A stretch of 41,541 nt of DNA from Candidatus Nanohalarchaeota archaeon (GCA_022729355.1 JALDAN010000003.1:1-41541); one strand, 5' to 3'; positions 1 through 10,151 are shown, numbered from the stretch's first letter. Translations and numbers: made by a program. Notes: generated by a model not told the origin, from the sequence alone.

Positions 1-108
1 CTGTAGTTCGACTCTGCCGTTACTGATTTTTTCAGCGAGGTTGTGGAGTTTATCAGAGGCCTCTTCCCTGCCCATCCTACTCGTTGTCTTCAACAGTTTT
101 CGTGACAT
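1..108 (-). CDS. amphi-Trp-like domain protein, N-terminal part (runs off the window edge)
   Basis: Reverse-strand ATG at 108 gives MSRKLLKTTSRMGREEASDKLHNLAEKISNGRVELQ..., resembling the start of amphi-Trp domain proteins; open to the window edge. Confidence 0.5.
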   Translation of the reverse strand, partial: MSRKLLKTTSRMGREEASDKLHNLAEKISNGRVELQ

Positions 109-180
109 ATACAATACAACAGCAACGAAGAGGTTTATCTTTTTCGACAATATACCACTATGTTAAAGAAAAATTGGATT

Positions 181-252
<72 letters not shown>

Positions 253-312
253 CTGTCTGTATGTTTTTTGTTGTGGTATTGTAGTTTTTTATTTAGGCCT
301 GTCTCTTTGTTT

Positions 313-1188
313 TTAGACGACGAGTATTACTCCTGCGATAAGTAGTATTGAGGCGATGATTTTCTGTATTATATGTCCTTCTTTGAATAGTTCTTGTCCG
401 AGGAGGACTGTCAGTGGGACCTGTAGTTGGAGTACTGGGACGACTTTGGAGGCCTCTGCCTGTGAGAATGCGATGTACAGTACCAGGTATGCGATTGCTG
501 TCATGAGGCCTGCGTATGCGTACATTTTCCTGTAGTTGAGTATTTCTTTCAGTGATTTGTTTACGTGGTTTGAGTCTTTTTTTATCATGTAGGCGTTGAG
601 TGCTGTTGCCATGGAGGCCAGTATCAGGAAGGTGTAGATCTGGGGTGAGAACTGTTCTGTAACGAATCTGTCTATTATGGATGTTGCGCTGAAGAATACT
701 GCTGATGCAAGTGCGAGCTGAGCACCTCTATCGTCTAGAAGATTTTTCACAGGATCCAGTATTTCGTGGCCTCCTTCAAGCAGTATGATGTAGGATGCGA
801 ATGTGACGAGGCCTATCCCCAGTACTTTTTCTGTTGACATTGTTTCTCCAAGCAGAAGTACTCCGAGGAGGCCTACGAATACAGGCTGCACACGGTTTAA
901 AGGCATAGCTACTGATATCTGGGTTTTGGATAGGCTGTAGTTGTACGCCAGCATCCCGGCCACGTTCCCTAGGCCTGAAAGAAGTGTTAAAACAGCAAGT
1001 AACGCTGTAAGGCCTGTATCAGATGTTGAAAGATAGTAAAGGAGTACCGGGGTATAGAAAAATGCGGCGAGCGCAGAGTATATCGCTGTGAATCTTACAG
1101 CGTCGATGTGATCCATTAACTCCTTGGATATAACAGCTACTGCCGTAAAAAGTATTGCTGAAACTGTAGCGTATAAAATCCATTCCAT
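313..1188 (-). CDS. EamA/DMT-family transporter
   Basis: 291 aa, about 10 hydrophobic segments; MEWILYATVSAILFTAVAVISKEL... and repeated EamA-like halves. Confidence 0.8.
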   Translation of the reverse strand: MEWILYATVSAILFTAVAVISKELMDHIDAVRFTAIYSALAAFFYTPVLLYYLSTSDTGLTALLAVLTLLSGLGNVAGMLAYNYSLSKTQISVAMPLNRVQPVFVGLLGVLLLGETMSTEKVLGIGLVTFASYIILLEGGHEILDPVKNLLDDRGAQLALASAVFFSATSIIDRFVTEQFSPQIYTFLILASMATALNAYMIKKDSNHVNKSLKEILNYRKMYAYAGLMTAIAYLVLYIAFSQAEASKVVPVLQLQVPLTVLLGQELFKEGHIIQKIIASILLIAGVILVV

Positions 1189-1260
1189 CTATGAGTGAAA
1201 GGCCTCTGAGTACGTAAAAAATCGTTTCTGGATAAAAGAGTAAGATATGTGAAGGTTTTT

Positions 1261-1422
1261 TTATCCTGCGAACTGTGCGTTCTTCTTCCTTAGATCGCTG
1301 TATCCGCATTTTCTGCAGCTTGTTTTCTCAGGATTGTCTGTCCTGTTCTTTGCGTTGCACTTCCTGCAGACATACACATTATCGAAGACTCTTTTCTCAG
1401 CTTCCTCAAATTTCTGTGCCAT
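1261..1422 (-). CDS. rpl40e: 50S ribosomal protein L40e
   Basis: 53-aa ORF below the ORF-track cutoff: [53 protein letters not shown]; CxxC...CxxC zinc ribbon typical of L40e. Confidence 0.9.
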   Translation of the reverse strand: MAQKFEEAEKRVFDNVYVCRKCNAKNRTDNPEKTSCRKCGYSDLRKKNAQFAG

Positions 1423-1480
1423 AAATTCTTTGCTACACCTCTACTAATAGTTGGAGAGGCCTAGTTTTAAAAATAGAACG

Positions 1481-3076
1481 TCAGTATCCGACGAGATCCA
1501 GTGGCTCGTCTCTCCCCTCTACGAGTGCGAAAACACCTTCCGGTGTCTCAACAATCACTGAAGGCCTTCCTGAAGAAGCAGAAGTATTCCCGTTAATCAC
1601 CTGTCCTCCGTTCCTTTGCTCAGGTACTCCTGAATCAACTCCTGTATGGCCAACTATTTGATTTCCTGCGTCTCCAGGAATATTTTCCCAGGCCATCCAT
1701 GTCATACCTGCAGTTTCATCTCTCGTGCTGTCATCTCCTAAACCGAAAAGCATTTGATACCGTCCATCTCTTCTCGATATTCTATCGTTTATCTCTTCTT
1801 CGTTGGATCGAGAACCGTTCGAAATATCTTCAAGAATAGGCTCGGCCACAAGTTTCTTGAGTGCTGAATTTGCCTGCTTCATCTTATCTTGGCTTGCATA
1901 TCTGGCTCCGCCATGAACATAGAAATAATGATATCCTTCAGCCATCATCTTGATATTATCGTTCATTATAGCTTCGGCGAACTGCCTCTTCATCCCGAAG
2001 TCTCTTGAAATATCTCCATTATCAGCATCGTATATCAGTGAAGCTAACTCAACTTCATCACCTGCGGGAGGAAATTCCCCCAATCCTTCTCCTATAGCTG
2101 TGGAATGAACCCTTTGCTCTTTTTTTATTCTTGCTTTTGGAATAAGTATAGGACGATCATGATTACCCATAGTCATCTCACCTCTACCAGACGAAAGTAT
2201 ATTGAAAACACTCTGCCACACCCTGCCCGGCTCATCACCTCTATCCAACAGATCGCCGTTCATAACAAATCTGTATTTATCACCGCCTGTCCACTCAAGA
2301 ACACGACCGGTCTCTGAAACAATAGGACTCCACCCATGCCTCTCCAGAAGACTCAAGGCCTCTCTCATGAAACCGTAATCACTCTCAACATCAGAAATAG
2401 ATATTATCCACGGCTCATCAGGAGAAGGCCTGCCATACTTACCATCGTAAGGTCCGTCCGCAGGACTTCCAGAACCTGAAGTCTTGACCATTGAGTCTTC
2501 TCTCAGAATTGTGCTTACACGCTCCGCTCTCTCATGTAGCTCTGATTCAAGGCCTGTAATATCAACTCCTCTGTTTTCAAGTACGGTCTCCAGAGTATCC
2601 TCAAGCTGTGCAATCATCTGGCCTTTAGAATTCAATTGCTCTAGTTTTCTCCCTAACTCGTTGATTTGATGCTCTTCTTTGCCAGCTACTTTTCCAATAT
2701 CATGATCTTTAAGCATCTCAGCAATTCTCTGAAGCTCCCTGTCTTCATCATAGGCCTGCGAAAGATCATTTCTGAGTTCATCTTTCAATGATTTCAGTCT
2801 TTTAGCATTGTTCAGAGAGGCCTCTATTTTTTGTCCTATCTCTGCCTGTCTGGCTTGCTGTATCTCTGTCAGGTACTGGCGCAATGCTTCACGTGCGTCA
2901 TTTGAAAAGGTCAGGCTTACTGAGTCAATGCCGAAATCTACTGCATCTTTATGAATTGTCAGGCCGTGTTCATTCAATATCTTTCTAGCGAGCAAAGTCT
3001 TCTGTTCTTCAGTCAGATCTTCATCCGATGTTATGCTTTCTGCTATAGCCCTTACTGCGTCTCTGTAGCCAGTCAT
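1481..3076 (-). CDS. PPP/ApaH-like calcineurin-type metallophosphoesterase with N-terminal coiled-coil region
   Basis: Motifs SDVESD, NGDLLDRGD, GNHD, VHGG, VGHTG; long charged N-terminal helical region. Confidence 0.8.
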   Translation of the reverse strand: MTGYRDAVRAIAESITSDEDLTEEQKTLLARKILNEHGLTIHKDAVDFGIDSVSLTFSNDAREALRQYLTEIQQARQAEIGQKIEASLNNAKRLKSLKDELRNDLSQAYDEDRELQRIAEMLKDHDIGKVAGKEEHQINELGRKLEQLNSKGQMIAQLEDTLETVLENRGVDITGLESELHERAERVSTILREDSMVKTSGSGSPADGPYDGKYGRPSPDEPWIISISDVESDYGFMREALSLLERHGWSPIVSETGRVLEWTGGDKYRFVMNGDLLDRGDEPGRVWQSVFNILSSGRGEMTMGNHDRPILIPKARIKKEQRVHSTAIGEGLGEFPPAGDEVELASLIYDADNGDISRDFGMKRQFAEAIMNDNIKMMAEGYHYFYVHGGARYASQDKMKQANSALKKLVAEPILEDISNGSRSNEEEINDRISRRDGRYQMLFGLGDDSTRDETAGMTWMAWENIPGDAGNQIVGHTGVDSGVPEQRNGGQVINGNTSASSGRPSVIVETPEGVFALVEGRDEPLDLVGY

Positions 3077-3087
3077 TTTATCATTCC

Positions 3088-4224
3088 TCAGTTTGCAGGC
3101 GTCAGATCAAAGCTGGTTGGAAAACTGTATTCTGACGCAATATCTGTCCAGTGTTCATCCAAGGTTTGACTCCATTCTCTGAACTGGGACGAACTGTCTT
3201 TGTTGAAAGATTGAAGTTCTGCATCTCTTCCATTCCTCTCTACAAGTATTTTACGTGGTGTTGCAAGCATACCTGTGTATCCTTCGCCTTGATCATCGAA
3301 GTTCTGTAAATCTCTTCTAGACCAGTTCTCTGCAAACTGTGGTCCATGCTGCTGAATAGTTCCTACCGAGTGAGTATGAAAGTCGATAAAACTGTATCTC
3401 GGATATTCCTCAAGCAAATCATTTACAGCATTGACATAGGCCTTATCTGGAGAAACATTTCCTTCTGTACCTGCCCCTGAAAGAAGCATTTTGAGAGCAA
3501 TAAGCTCGTCCCCTTCTTTACGACAGATAAGATGGCCGCAGACTTCTTCTTGATAGTTTCTGGCGAATTCCTGCATCTGTTCAAGGAAATCTTCAGGAAC
3601 ACTGACCTTTATTGCTCCACTTCTTGAACGTTGAGAAGAGGCCTGAGCATTATTTAGTATGAGGCCTAAAACCTGCTTCCTGTGTCGAAGAGAGGCCGTT
3701 ATTTGATGGGTGTTGACATACTGTTCCAGTGTTTGAAGTTCATTCATCAGGGAGTTCAGTTTCTTTCTTCTTTCAAGTATGCCTTCAAGATTTCTGCCGG
3801 CCTGCATCATCTGTTCTTCTTCATATTCAACTTCAGCCAACAGATGAGCATCTTTTAATCTTCTTGCTATATCTTCAAGTTCATTACCTTCATTCACGGC
3901 TGTCTCAAGATCTGCAGTTAACTGCCTTGTCAAGGAGAGCAGCATGCTGTACTCATTCTTCTTGTTGGGAACGACCTGTGTGGAGTCAAGCTGCTGAGCC
4001 CACTCCATGTTTGAATCAATTGCTGAAACATATGAACGCAGGAACTCCTCCTCATCAGAACTTACAGATATACTTACAATTTCAGATACTATCGTCTCAA
4101 CATCATCCAAATCCGTATCATACGACAGTATGGAGGCCTCTATATCAGAGCCATCCCTGTTGTCAGGGACATGCATATTGTTTTCTAGAAACCTTCTGAA
4201 CTTTCTGTGATACTTTTCAACCAT
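3088..4224 (-). CDS. JAMM/MPN-type metalloprotease domain with N-terminal coiled-coil region
   Basis: EEVCGHL... followed by FIDFHTHSVGTIQQHGPQFAENWSRRD (E, HxH, SxxD JAMM pattern). Confidence 0.7.
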   Translation of the reverse strand: MVEKYHRKFRRFLENNMHVPDNRDGSDIEASILSYDTDLDDVETIVSEIVSISVSSDEEEFLRSYVSAIDSNMEWAQQLDSTQVVPNKKNEYSMLLSLTRQLTADLETAVNEGNELEDIARRLKDAHLLAEVEYEEEQMMQAGRNLEGILERRKKLNSLMNELQTLEQYVNTHQITASLRHRKQVLGLILNNAQASSQRSRSGAIKVSVPEDFLEQMQEFARNYQEEVCGHLICRKEGDELIALKMLLSGAGTEGNVSPDKAYVNAVNDLLEEYPRYSFIDFHTHSVGTIQQHGPQFAENWSRRDLQNFDDQGEGYTGMLATPRKILVERNGRDAELQSFNKDSSSQFREWSQTLDEHWTDIASEYSFPTSFDLTPAN

Positions 4225-5044
4225 CGTTCTCTCCCAGAAGATTAATCACGGTTCTTATCCTTTCAATATCATTTTCAAGTTCCTCGACTTCCTCCTCCAT
4301 TAACTCATTCAGTTCTTCTTCGGCATCTGAAAGTATCCTTATAACTTGCTCAAGCTCTTCAGCAGTTTGTTCGGCCTCCCTGTCAGCTTGATCTTCATCA
4401 CCGGCTTCTATCTCCTCTTCCTCACGAGCCTCTTCCTCTTCAATCCTCTCTTCCATTACTTCTGCTCTGCTCAAGGCCTCCTTCGTTTCCTGTATTCCTT
4501 CAGCCATCTGTTCTGCCCCTCTAGCAGTAGCTTTCGCAGATGCACCTGTAACATATGCAGATCCTCCTATGATGCCTCCTACACCTCCTATCAGGACGAA
4601 GATAATGCCTGCTAACAACATAAACGTGAATGCTAGAAGAATCAGTGCCTGCCAGCCATTTATGAGGCCTGCAAATCCAGCCGATCCAACAATTGTCAAA
4701 GTGATTAGAAGAGTAAGTACAGCCAGTATGTTCCTATCATCTTCATTTGTAAGACCCATAGCGTCCTGGAAAGGCCTATTCATTCTGCCGTCTTCGAAAT
4801 TATCATCGAGATAGCGGATTGCTACTTTGAATATGATGTAGGTAGAAACCCACATTACTGCAAAAGTTGCTAGGACTCCCAGTAGCTCGTATGGATTCCT
4901 GACACTGACCCCGAAAAGCTGTCCAAGTAACTCAGGTATAGAAGCCGTCTGATCGTAAAAACTTCCGCCACCACCGGTTATCTGAGCAGATGTCGACGGA
5001 ATAAAAATATAGAGGGCAGCGACAAGCTTTTTCCAAGACTTCAT
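4217..5044 (-). CDS. Multi-pass membrane protein with signal-like N-terminus and long acidic C-terminal coiled coil
   Basis: MKSWKKLVAALYIFIPSTSAQ..., several hydrophobic helices, then an E-rich coiled coil; overlaps the JAMM start by 8 nt (operon). Confidence 0.7.
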   Translation of the reverse strand: MKSWKKLVAALYIFIPSTSAQITGGGGSFYDQTASIPELLGQLFGVSVRNPYELLGVLATFAVMWVSTYIIFKVAIRYLDDNFEDGRMNRPFQDAMGLTNEDDRNILAVLTLLITLTIVGSAGFAGLINGWQALILLAFTFMLLAGIIFVLIGGVGGIIGGSAYVTGASAKATARGAEQMAEGIQETKEALSRAEVMEERIEEEEAREEEEIEAGDEDQADREAEQTAEELEQVIRILSDAEEELNELMEEEVEELENDIERIRTVINLLGENDG

Positions 5045-5261
5045 GCCGTTAAATTTGAATTACTTGGTTATAAGAGTTAAACCTGCAGACACCGCAAACC
5101 AGTTCCCACACTTTTCCCACGCTGAATTAAAAACATACAGCCATGTAACAAAGAATAGAACCAACAATGAAAGGTGACCGCGTTCATCCCTCAAACCGAG
5201 GGAACGAATACATGTAAAAACACTCAAAATCTTCTATACAGCTCCAGCTCTACCAATAAAG

Positions 5262-5513
5262 GTGGAGACGTTCACCTCTGCAAAATTCAAAGCAGAGCTT
5301 GACTCACGTGGACGAGTAACAATACCGGCCCGGATAAGAAACCGGAAAGGCCTTCAACCTGGAGAAAAAGTAAAGCTTTCAGTTGAGGCCGGAAAAGTAG
5401 TCTGCAGAAGCTTTGAGACCAGTCGAGAGGCCTTGAACTTTGTACAGAGTCTTGACGGAGTAGAAAGTTTTTCCTTCAGTGATGGCGTCTTGGAGGTGGT
5501 GCTCCGTGAGTGA
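5262..5513 (+). CDS. AbrB/SpoVT-MazE-like DNA-binding domain protein
   Basis: LDSRGRVTIPARIRNRKGLQPGEKVKL swapped-hairpin AbrB signature. Confidence 0.8.
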   Translation: METFTSAKFKAELDSRGRVTIPARIRNRKGLQPGEKVKLSVEAGKVVCRSFETSREALNFVQSLDGVESFSFSDGVLEVVLRE

Positions 5514-6087
5514 AGTCGAGTTCTTTGACTTGACTTACGATGAATCGGAGTACTCTCTTTCAGATGAGGCCTTTGAGACTGCCCTGATAGGTACTTATCA
5601 GAGAGTCTTCAATCAATCGCCTTACAGGGAGAATTTTGATTACCAGCTTGCCGAGGAGATTATTCAGGGAATAGAAACTAGTGATACTGAGGGAGTAGTT
5701 GCAGTGGATTACGGCATTCCTGTCGGATTTGCCTGGGGAGAAGTCCTCCAACCAAAAGATCAGGGCGATTTTCCTGATGAAGTGCCGGAAATCTTCTTTG
5801 ACGGAGAGGCCTACTACTTTGCAGAGCTTGGAGTACTTCCATCATACAGAGATCAAGGTATCGGAAAGGAACTTAAGAAAAGGGAGCTGCAGGAAGTCAT
5901 GCAGAGAGAAGATCTGGATAAAGGCCTTATGAGGACATCGATAGAGGAGAATGAGAAGAAGCTGGGCCTTGACAATGATCTAGGATTCAGGCCTCTGGAG
6001 AGAGACGGGGAGATAGTGACTGAGGAAGTTGATACTGTAGGCCGTGATGACAGCGATCTACGTGGCTACTTCTGGAGGCGTCTCTAA
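5506..6087 (+). CDS. GNAT-family N-acetyltransferase
   Basis: AELGVLPSYRDQGIGKEL acetyl-CoA-binding motif; probable GTG start at 5506 overlapping the preceding stop. Confidence 0.8.
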   Translation: MSEVEFFDLTYDESEYSLSDEAFETALIGTYQRVFNQSPYRENFDYQLAEEIIQGIETSDTEGVVAVDYGIPVGFAWGEVLQPKDQGDFPDEVPEIFFDGEAYYFAELGVLPSYRDQGIGKELKKRELQEVMQREDLDKGLMRTSIEENEKKLGLDNDLGFRPLERDGEIVTEEVDTVGRDDSDLRGYFWRRL

Positions 6088-6166
6088 TGACTTTTCTTCC
6101 TTCTTCTTTTTTCTTTAACTTATTTAGTATTAGAGGCCTTGATTGTTTCTGTGGAGGATTTGATCT

Positions 6167-7471
6167 ATGAGTATTAATCTGGAGAGCTTGAAAGGTACGT
6201 ATGACAGGTACCCCGATGAGTGGAGTTCCTGGAGAGAATTGATTGAAACAGTTGATGAGGTGGCGGATGAGTTCGGTTTCCGGCAGTTGAATCCGCCAAG
6301 TATTGAGAGACAGGAGCTCTGGACAGAGAAAGAAGAGGACTCCGTCACAGATGAAATGTACGCATTCACGGATAAAGGCGACAACGAGATTACATTGGTG
6401 CCTGAGCAGACTCCTACAAGAGCCAGACTCATCCAGAAAAGAAAGGATCTGAAGAAGCCTGTAAAATGGTATGATACTTCGAAGAGATGGAGATATGAGG
6501 ACGTCACAAGAGGGAGAGACAGAGAATTCATGCAGGGAGACTTCGACATCTTCGGCATAGAATCAGTAGAGGCTGATGCAGAAATTCTGGCTGCGGCTGC
6601 AACAGTATTCAGGAAACTGGAGCTTGATGACAGAGTTGTTCTGCGTGTAAGCGACAGACAGATAGTGGAAGGATTCCTTGAACTGAATGATATACCTGAA
6701 GTCGAGAAAGTGATGAAGGTACTTGACGACGAAGAGAAGATGACCAGAGAAGAATACATCGAGGAACTTGAAGAAATAGGCCTGAAACAGGAGGAAATAA
6801 GGAAAGTAGATACACTGACAGATATCTCAGGCGCAAACCTTGAACAGCAGCTGGAAGAACTTGAAGAAAAGACACCAGGCGAACTAAATGATAGAGTGGA
6901 ACGTATGAAGTCTCTTGTAGAGGCCTTGGAAAGCTATGGAGTCGAAGATATGATAGAGATCGATTTCTCCATCGTCAGAGGCCTTGCATACTATACAGGG
7001 CTTGTGTTCGAGGCTTTTGACTCGGAAGGAGAGTTAAGAGCATTATTTGGTGGAGGTAGATACGATGAACTGGTCGGAGAGTTCGGTGATCAGGATGTGC
7101 CTGCAGTAGGATTTGCTTTCGGATATTCTCCTACGATAGAGTTGCTGAAGAAGGAGGAAAGGTGGCCTCTGAAAGAAATTGAGACAGATGTATATGTTCT
7201 CTCAGTCAGTGAAAGCGTGAGGAATGTGGCTCTTGACTATGCGACAAGACTTCGAGACGAAGGCCTTGCTGTGGAGACTGATCTGGCTGGTAGAGGATTT
7301 GGCTCACAACTAGGCTATGCCGATGATATCAATGCAAAACGTGTATTGATAGTTGGAGAACGTGATCTGGAGAACGATGAAGTAACGATGAAGCATATGG
7401 AAAGCGGGAAAGAAGAAAAACTGGATAGATATGAAGTAATCGAACATCTCAAAGGAGAGGGCTTCTTCTAG
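6167..7471 (+). CDS. hisS: Histidyl-tRNA synthetase
   Basis: 434 aa class II aaRS; KGTYDRYP..., LVPEQTPTRARL, RWRYEDVTRGRDREFMQGDFDIFG, GLAYYTGLVFEAF. Confidence 0.93.
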   Translation: MSINLESLKGTYDRYPDEWSSWRELIETVDEVADEFGFRQLNPPSIERQELWTEKEEDSVTDEMYAFTDKGDNEITLVPEQTPTRARLIQKRKDLKKPVKWYDTSKRWRYEDVTRGRDREFMQGDFDIFGIESVEADAEILAAAATVFRKLELDDRVVLRVSDRQIVEGFLELNDIPEVEKVMKVLDDEEKMTREEYIEELEEIGLKQEEIRKVDTLTDISGANLEQQLEELEEKTPGELNDRVERMKSLVEALESYGVEDMIEIDFSIVRGLAYYTGLVFEAFDSEGELRALFGGGRYDELVGEFGDQDVPAVGFAFGYSPTIELLKKEERWPLKEIETDVYVLSVSESVRNVALDYATRLRDEGLAVETDLAGRGFGSQLGYADDINAKRVLIVGERDLENDEVTMKHMESGKEEKLDRYEVIEHLKGEGFF

Positions 7472-7964
7472 GCCTCTCCTCAACATCACTGAAAAGCCTG
7501 CCTTCAGTATCGACGGCAAACTCTGAGGCCTTAAAAACGTCTTTTTCTCCTTCAATATTTCTCAGGACAGTATCAAGAGTTTCACAGTCATAATGGCCTG
7601 ACATGATTCCTTCTATAACGTATGTTTTATTTCCTTCCTGAAATGTTTCCATCTGCTCCTCTGGCGTACATCCTATCTGTCCAGGAGAGATATGTGCAGC
7701 ATAAAGTCCATCATTGTGGATGGACACTGTGCCTATACAGTAACATAACTCCTCCATATAAACTGCTTCTGTATAAAATCCACTCTGATCGACATCTACC
7801 TCAGCGAATCTTCCCGAATAAGTTTCAGTCTCCAGAACACCACTCCAATTTTCTTTACTCACATATAACAACAAATCTATGAGTTTTTTATAGTATGTTT
7901 CAGAAGTCTTTGAGGCCTTTCTGCTTCTCCTCTTCATCCCTGTAGAAATTATATTCACGTGCAA
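7449..7964 (-). CDS. Hypothetical protein
   Basis: 171-aa ORF with acidic composition; overlaps the downstream end of the neighbouring CDS; start uncertain. Confidence 0.55.
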   Translation of the reverse strand: MHVNIISTGMKRRSRKASKTSETYYKKLIDLLLYVSKENWSGVLETETYSGRFAEVDVDQSGFYTEAVYMEELCYCIGTVSIHNDGLYAAHISPGQIGCTPEEQMETFQEGNKTYVIEGIMSGHYDCETLDTVLRNIEGEKDVFKASEFAVDTEGRLFSDVEERPRRSPLL

Positions 7965-8277
7965 TCCACCGCGTCAGGAGATTGACTACAGCATCCACTT
8001 CCCTATCCTTCAGTTCTCTGTCATCCGGAATCCTGTGTGTCAGAGACAGGCCTTTTCTGGATGCTGCGTGACATGCATGCATCGCTTTGTACACCGGATT
8101 CCCGGCTTTTGGTGTCTGAACACCATCGTTCTCAGGCCTTTCTCTCAACTTGTTCTCCACGATTCTGCGGGCCTGCTCCTTGATTTCCCTGATGCCATGC
8201 TGTCTGACGAGACGGTAGTCGTGCTCGTTCAGTCTTGGCATCTTGCTGGTGCGTCCAGGGAGTTTAAGTTTTCTCAC
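7900..8277 (-). CDS. DUF4186-like protein
   Basis: ...NDGVQTPKAGNPVYKAMHACHAASRKGLSLTHRIPDDRELKDREVDAVVNLLTRWI resembles the DUF4186 pattern. Confidence 0.6.
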   Translation of the reverse strand: MRKLKLPGRTSKMPRLNEHDYRLVRQHGIREIKEQARRIVENKLRERPENDGVQTPKAGNPVYKAMHACHAASRKGLSLTHRIPDDRELKDREVDAVVNLLTRWIAREYNFYRDEEEKQKGLKDF

Positions 8278-8527
8278 AGAACTAAATGCTTTCTGAAAAT
8301 TTTAAAGCTCGATCAAGTCTACAGTCCTGCATCCATCTCATCGATTCACTGTTCCTCTGTCTTACCTGCTCTTCTCTCCTTTCAACGTATCTCTCGCTCT
8401 GAAAAACCAGTTTCTAGACTCCATTCAAATCTCAAAGAATCAAAGAACTTGCAGAAAAATTGAATAAAAAGCTGCTTAATCTCCCGGAGCGACGTATTAC
8501 TTAATTTTTACCAAGGAAAGAATTTGT

Positions 8528-9721
8528 ATGCCTTACAAAATCGGATTGGTAGGGAAGCCGAGCGTCGGAAAATCAACCTTCTTCAATGCTGCCACCATGA
8601 ACACAGTGGATGAGGCCTCTTATCCTTTTACAACTATAGAGCCAAGTGTTGGAGAGGCCTACGTCAGAGTGAAGTGTGCCGCACCGGATTTTGGAGAGGA
8701 ATGTGATCCGCGTGTAGGCTACTGTCATGAAGGAACACGTTACGTGCCTTTAAAGCTTGTGGACGTTGCAGGACTTATCCCTGGTGCGCATGAAGGTAAA
8801 GGCTTGGGGAACAAGTTCCTGACAGATCTTAATGAGGCAGACGTGCTCATCCATATCGTGGATTTCTCTGGAGAGACGGATATAGAGGGTGAGCCTACTG
8901 AAGGACATGATCCACGTGAAGACATTGATTTTCTTGAGGAGGAACTGGATATGTGGTATCTGGAGATCCTTGAGAAAGGAATCGATCGCTACGAATCCAA
9001 GATGAATCAGCAGGACGTTAAGCTGGAGGAAGAGCTTGCAGAGCAGATGAGCGCCTTCAAAACAAACAAGAACGAGATAAAACAGTTGATTCTGCAGGAA
9101 GGCCTCGAACTTGATCCTGATTCATGGAGTGAAGAAGATAGAGAAGGCCTCGCTCGAAGTATCAGGAAGGAGACAAAGCCTATGATCATCGCAGCGAACA
9201 AGATGGATACAGAGAAAGCGGAGGAGAACTGGAGAGAGATTACAGAGGATCCTGATTACAGTCATCTGGACTTTGTTCCTGTGTCTGCTCACGCAGAGAA
9301 AGCTTTGAAGAATGCAGATGAGCAGGACGTGCTTGACTACTTTCCCGGAGACAGCGAATTCATTATAAATGAAGATCTTCCGGAGGAAAAGGAGAAAGGC
9401 CTTGAAAAGATAAGAGAGTTTATAGAGGAGTACGGGAGTACAGGTGTTCAGGAGGCTTTGGAGACTGCTCTTTTCGATAAGCTTGGAGTGATGGCCGTCT
9501 TCCCTGGAGGAGCAGATGGTTTAGGAGATGAGCACGGAAATATTCTGCCGGACTGCTTCCTTGTACCAGAAGAATCAACTGCAGAGGATTTCGCTTACAC
9601 TATTCACAGCGATCTGGGTGAAGGATTCCTGCATGCTATAGATTGTAGAGAGAACAGGCAGATCGGTGCAGAACACAAACTTGATGATAGAGACGTTATT
9701 GAGATAGTTTCGTCAAATTAA
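8528..9721 (+). CDS. OBG/YchF-family GTPase (archaeal, TGS domain)
   Basis: GLVGKPSVGKST, DVAGLIPGAHEGKGLGNKFL, NKMD; C-terminal TGS-like region. Confidence 0.92.
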   Translation: MPYKIGLVGKPSVGKSTFFNAATMNTVDEASYPFTTIEPSVGEAYVRVKCAAPDFGEECDPRVGYCHEGTRYVPLKLVDVAGLIPGAHEGKGLGNKFLTDLNEADVLIHIVDFSGETDIEGEPTEGHDPREDIDFLEEELDMWYLEILEKGIDRYESKMNQQDVKLEEELAEQMSAFKTNKNEIKQLILQEGLELDPDSWSEEDREGLARSIRKETKPMIIAANKMDTEKAEENWREITEDPDYSHLDFVPVSAHAEKALKNADEQDVLDYFPGDSEFIINEDLPEEKEKGLEKIREFIEEYGSTGVQEALETALFDKLGVMAVFPGGADGLGDEHGNILPDCFLVPEESTAEDFAYTIHSDLGEGFLHAIDCRENRQIGAEHKLDDRDVIEIVSSN

Positions 9722-10086
9722 GGGTTTGCTTTAAGCAGTAAAACTGTTGGCAACCCCATAAAAATTATAGTTACAAACCCTATGGTCGTCCAGAATTCCT
9801 GTCCAAGAGGAAATCCTGTAATAGGTCCTGTTGCAGCTATAAATATTCCTATAATACTGTAGATATCAAGTAAAAACTTGTATCTATCAGCTTTTCTAGA
9901 GTAAAACCCTCCAACTATCATAACAGCTCCGTACAAAGACAGTAAAATTGTAGCAGTAGTTGGGAAGGGAATCTCCATAATCGGCTGTGCAACAGATGGA
10001 AGAGCAATAAAAGACAGTCCAATCAATATAGCCGAAAGAGATCTCTGATCCATAAGTTTACTATACATCAAGACGTTGAAAAACAC
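9718..10086 (-). CDS. Small membrane protein
   Basis: 122 aa, four hydrophobic segments; start could be the internal MDQRSLS. Confidence 0.6.
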   Translation of the reverse strand: MFFNVLMYSKLMDQRSLSAILIGLSFIALPSVAQPIMEIPFPTTATILLSLYGAVMIVGGFYSRKADRYKFLLDIYSIIGIFIAATGPITGFPLGQEFWTTIGFVTIIFMGLPTVLLLKANP

Positions 10087-10151
10087 TTCGACTGAAGCCG
10101 ACTATACCATTAAAAAATCTGCCATCCAATCCAGATAATACACTGTAAGAA

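Noticed and set aside
3729-4199. 156-aa + strand ORF opposite the JAMM gene
   Set aside because: Antisense shadow of a well-supported CDS; composition (Cys/His/Ser-rich) unlike the acidic proteome.
5181-5206. Hairpin CGTTCATCCCTCAAACCGAGGGAACG in the spacer before the AbrB-like gene
   Set aside because: Single short stem with a bulge and no flanking RNA signature; insufficient to call an ncRNA.
8035-8463. 142-aa + strand ORF
   Set aside because: Antisense to the DUF4186-like CDS and intergenic sequence; no domain signal.
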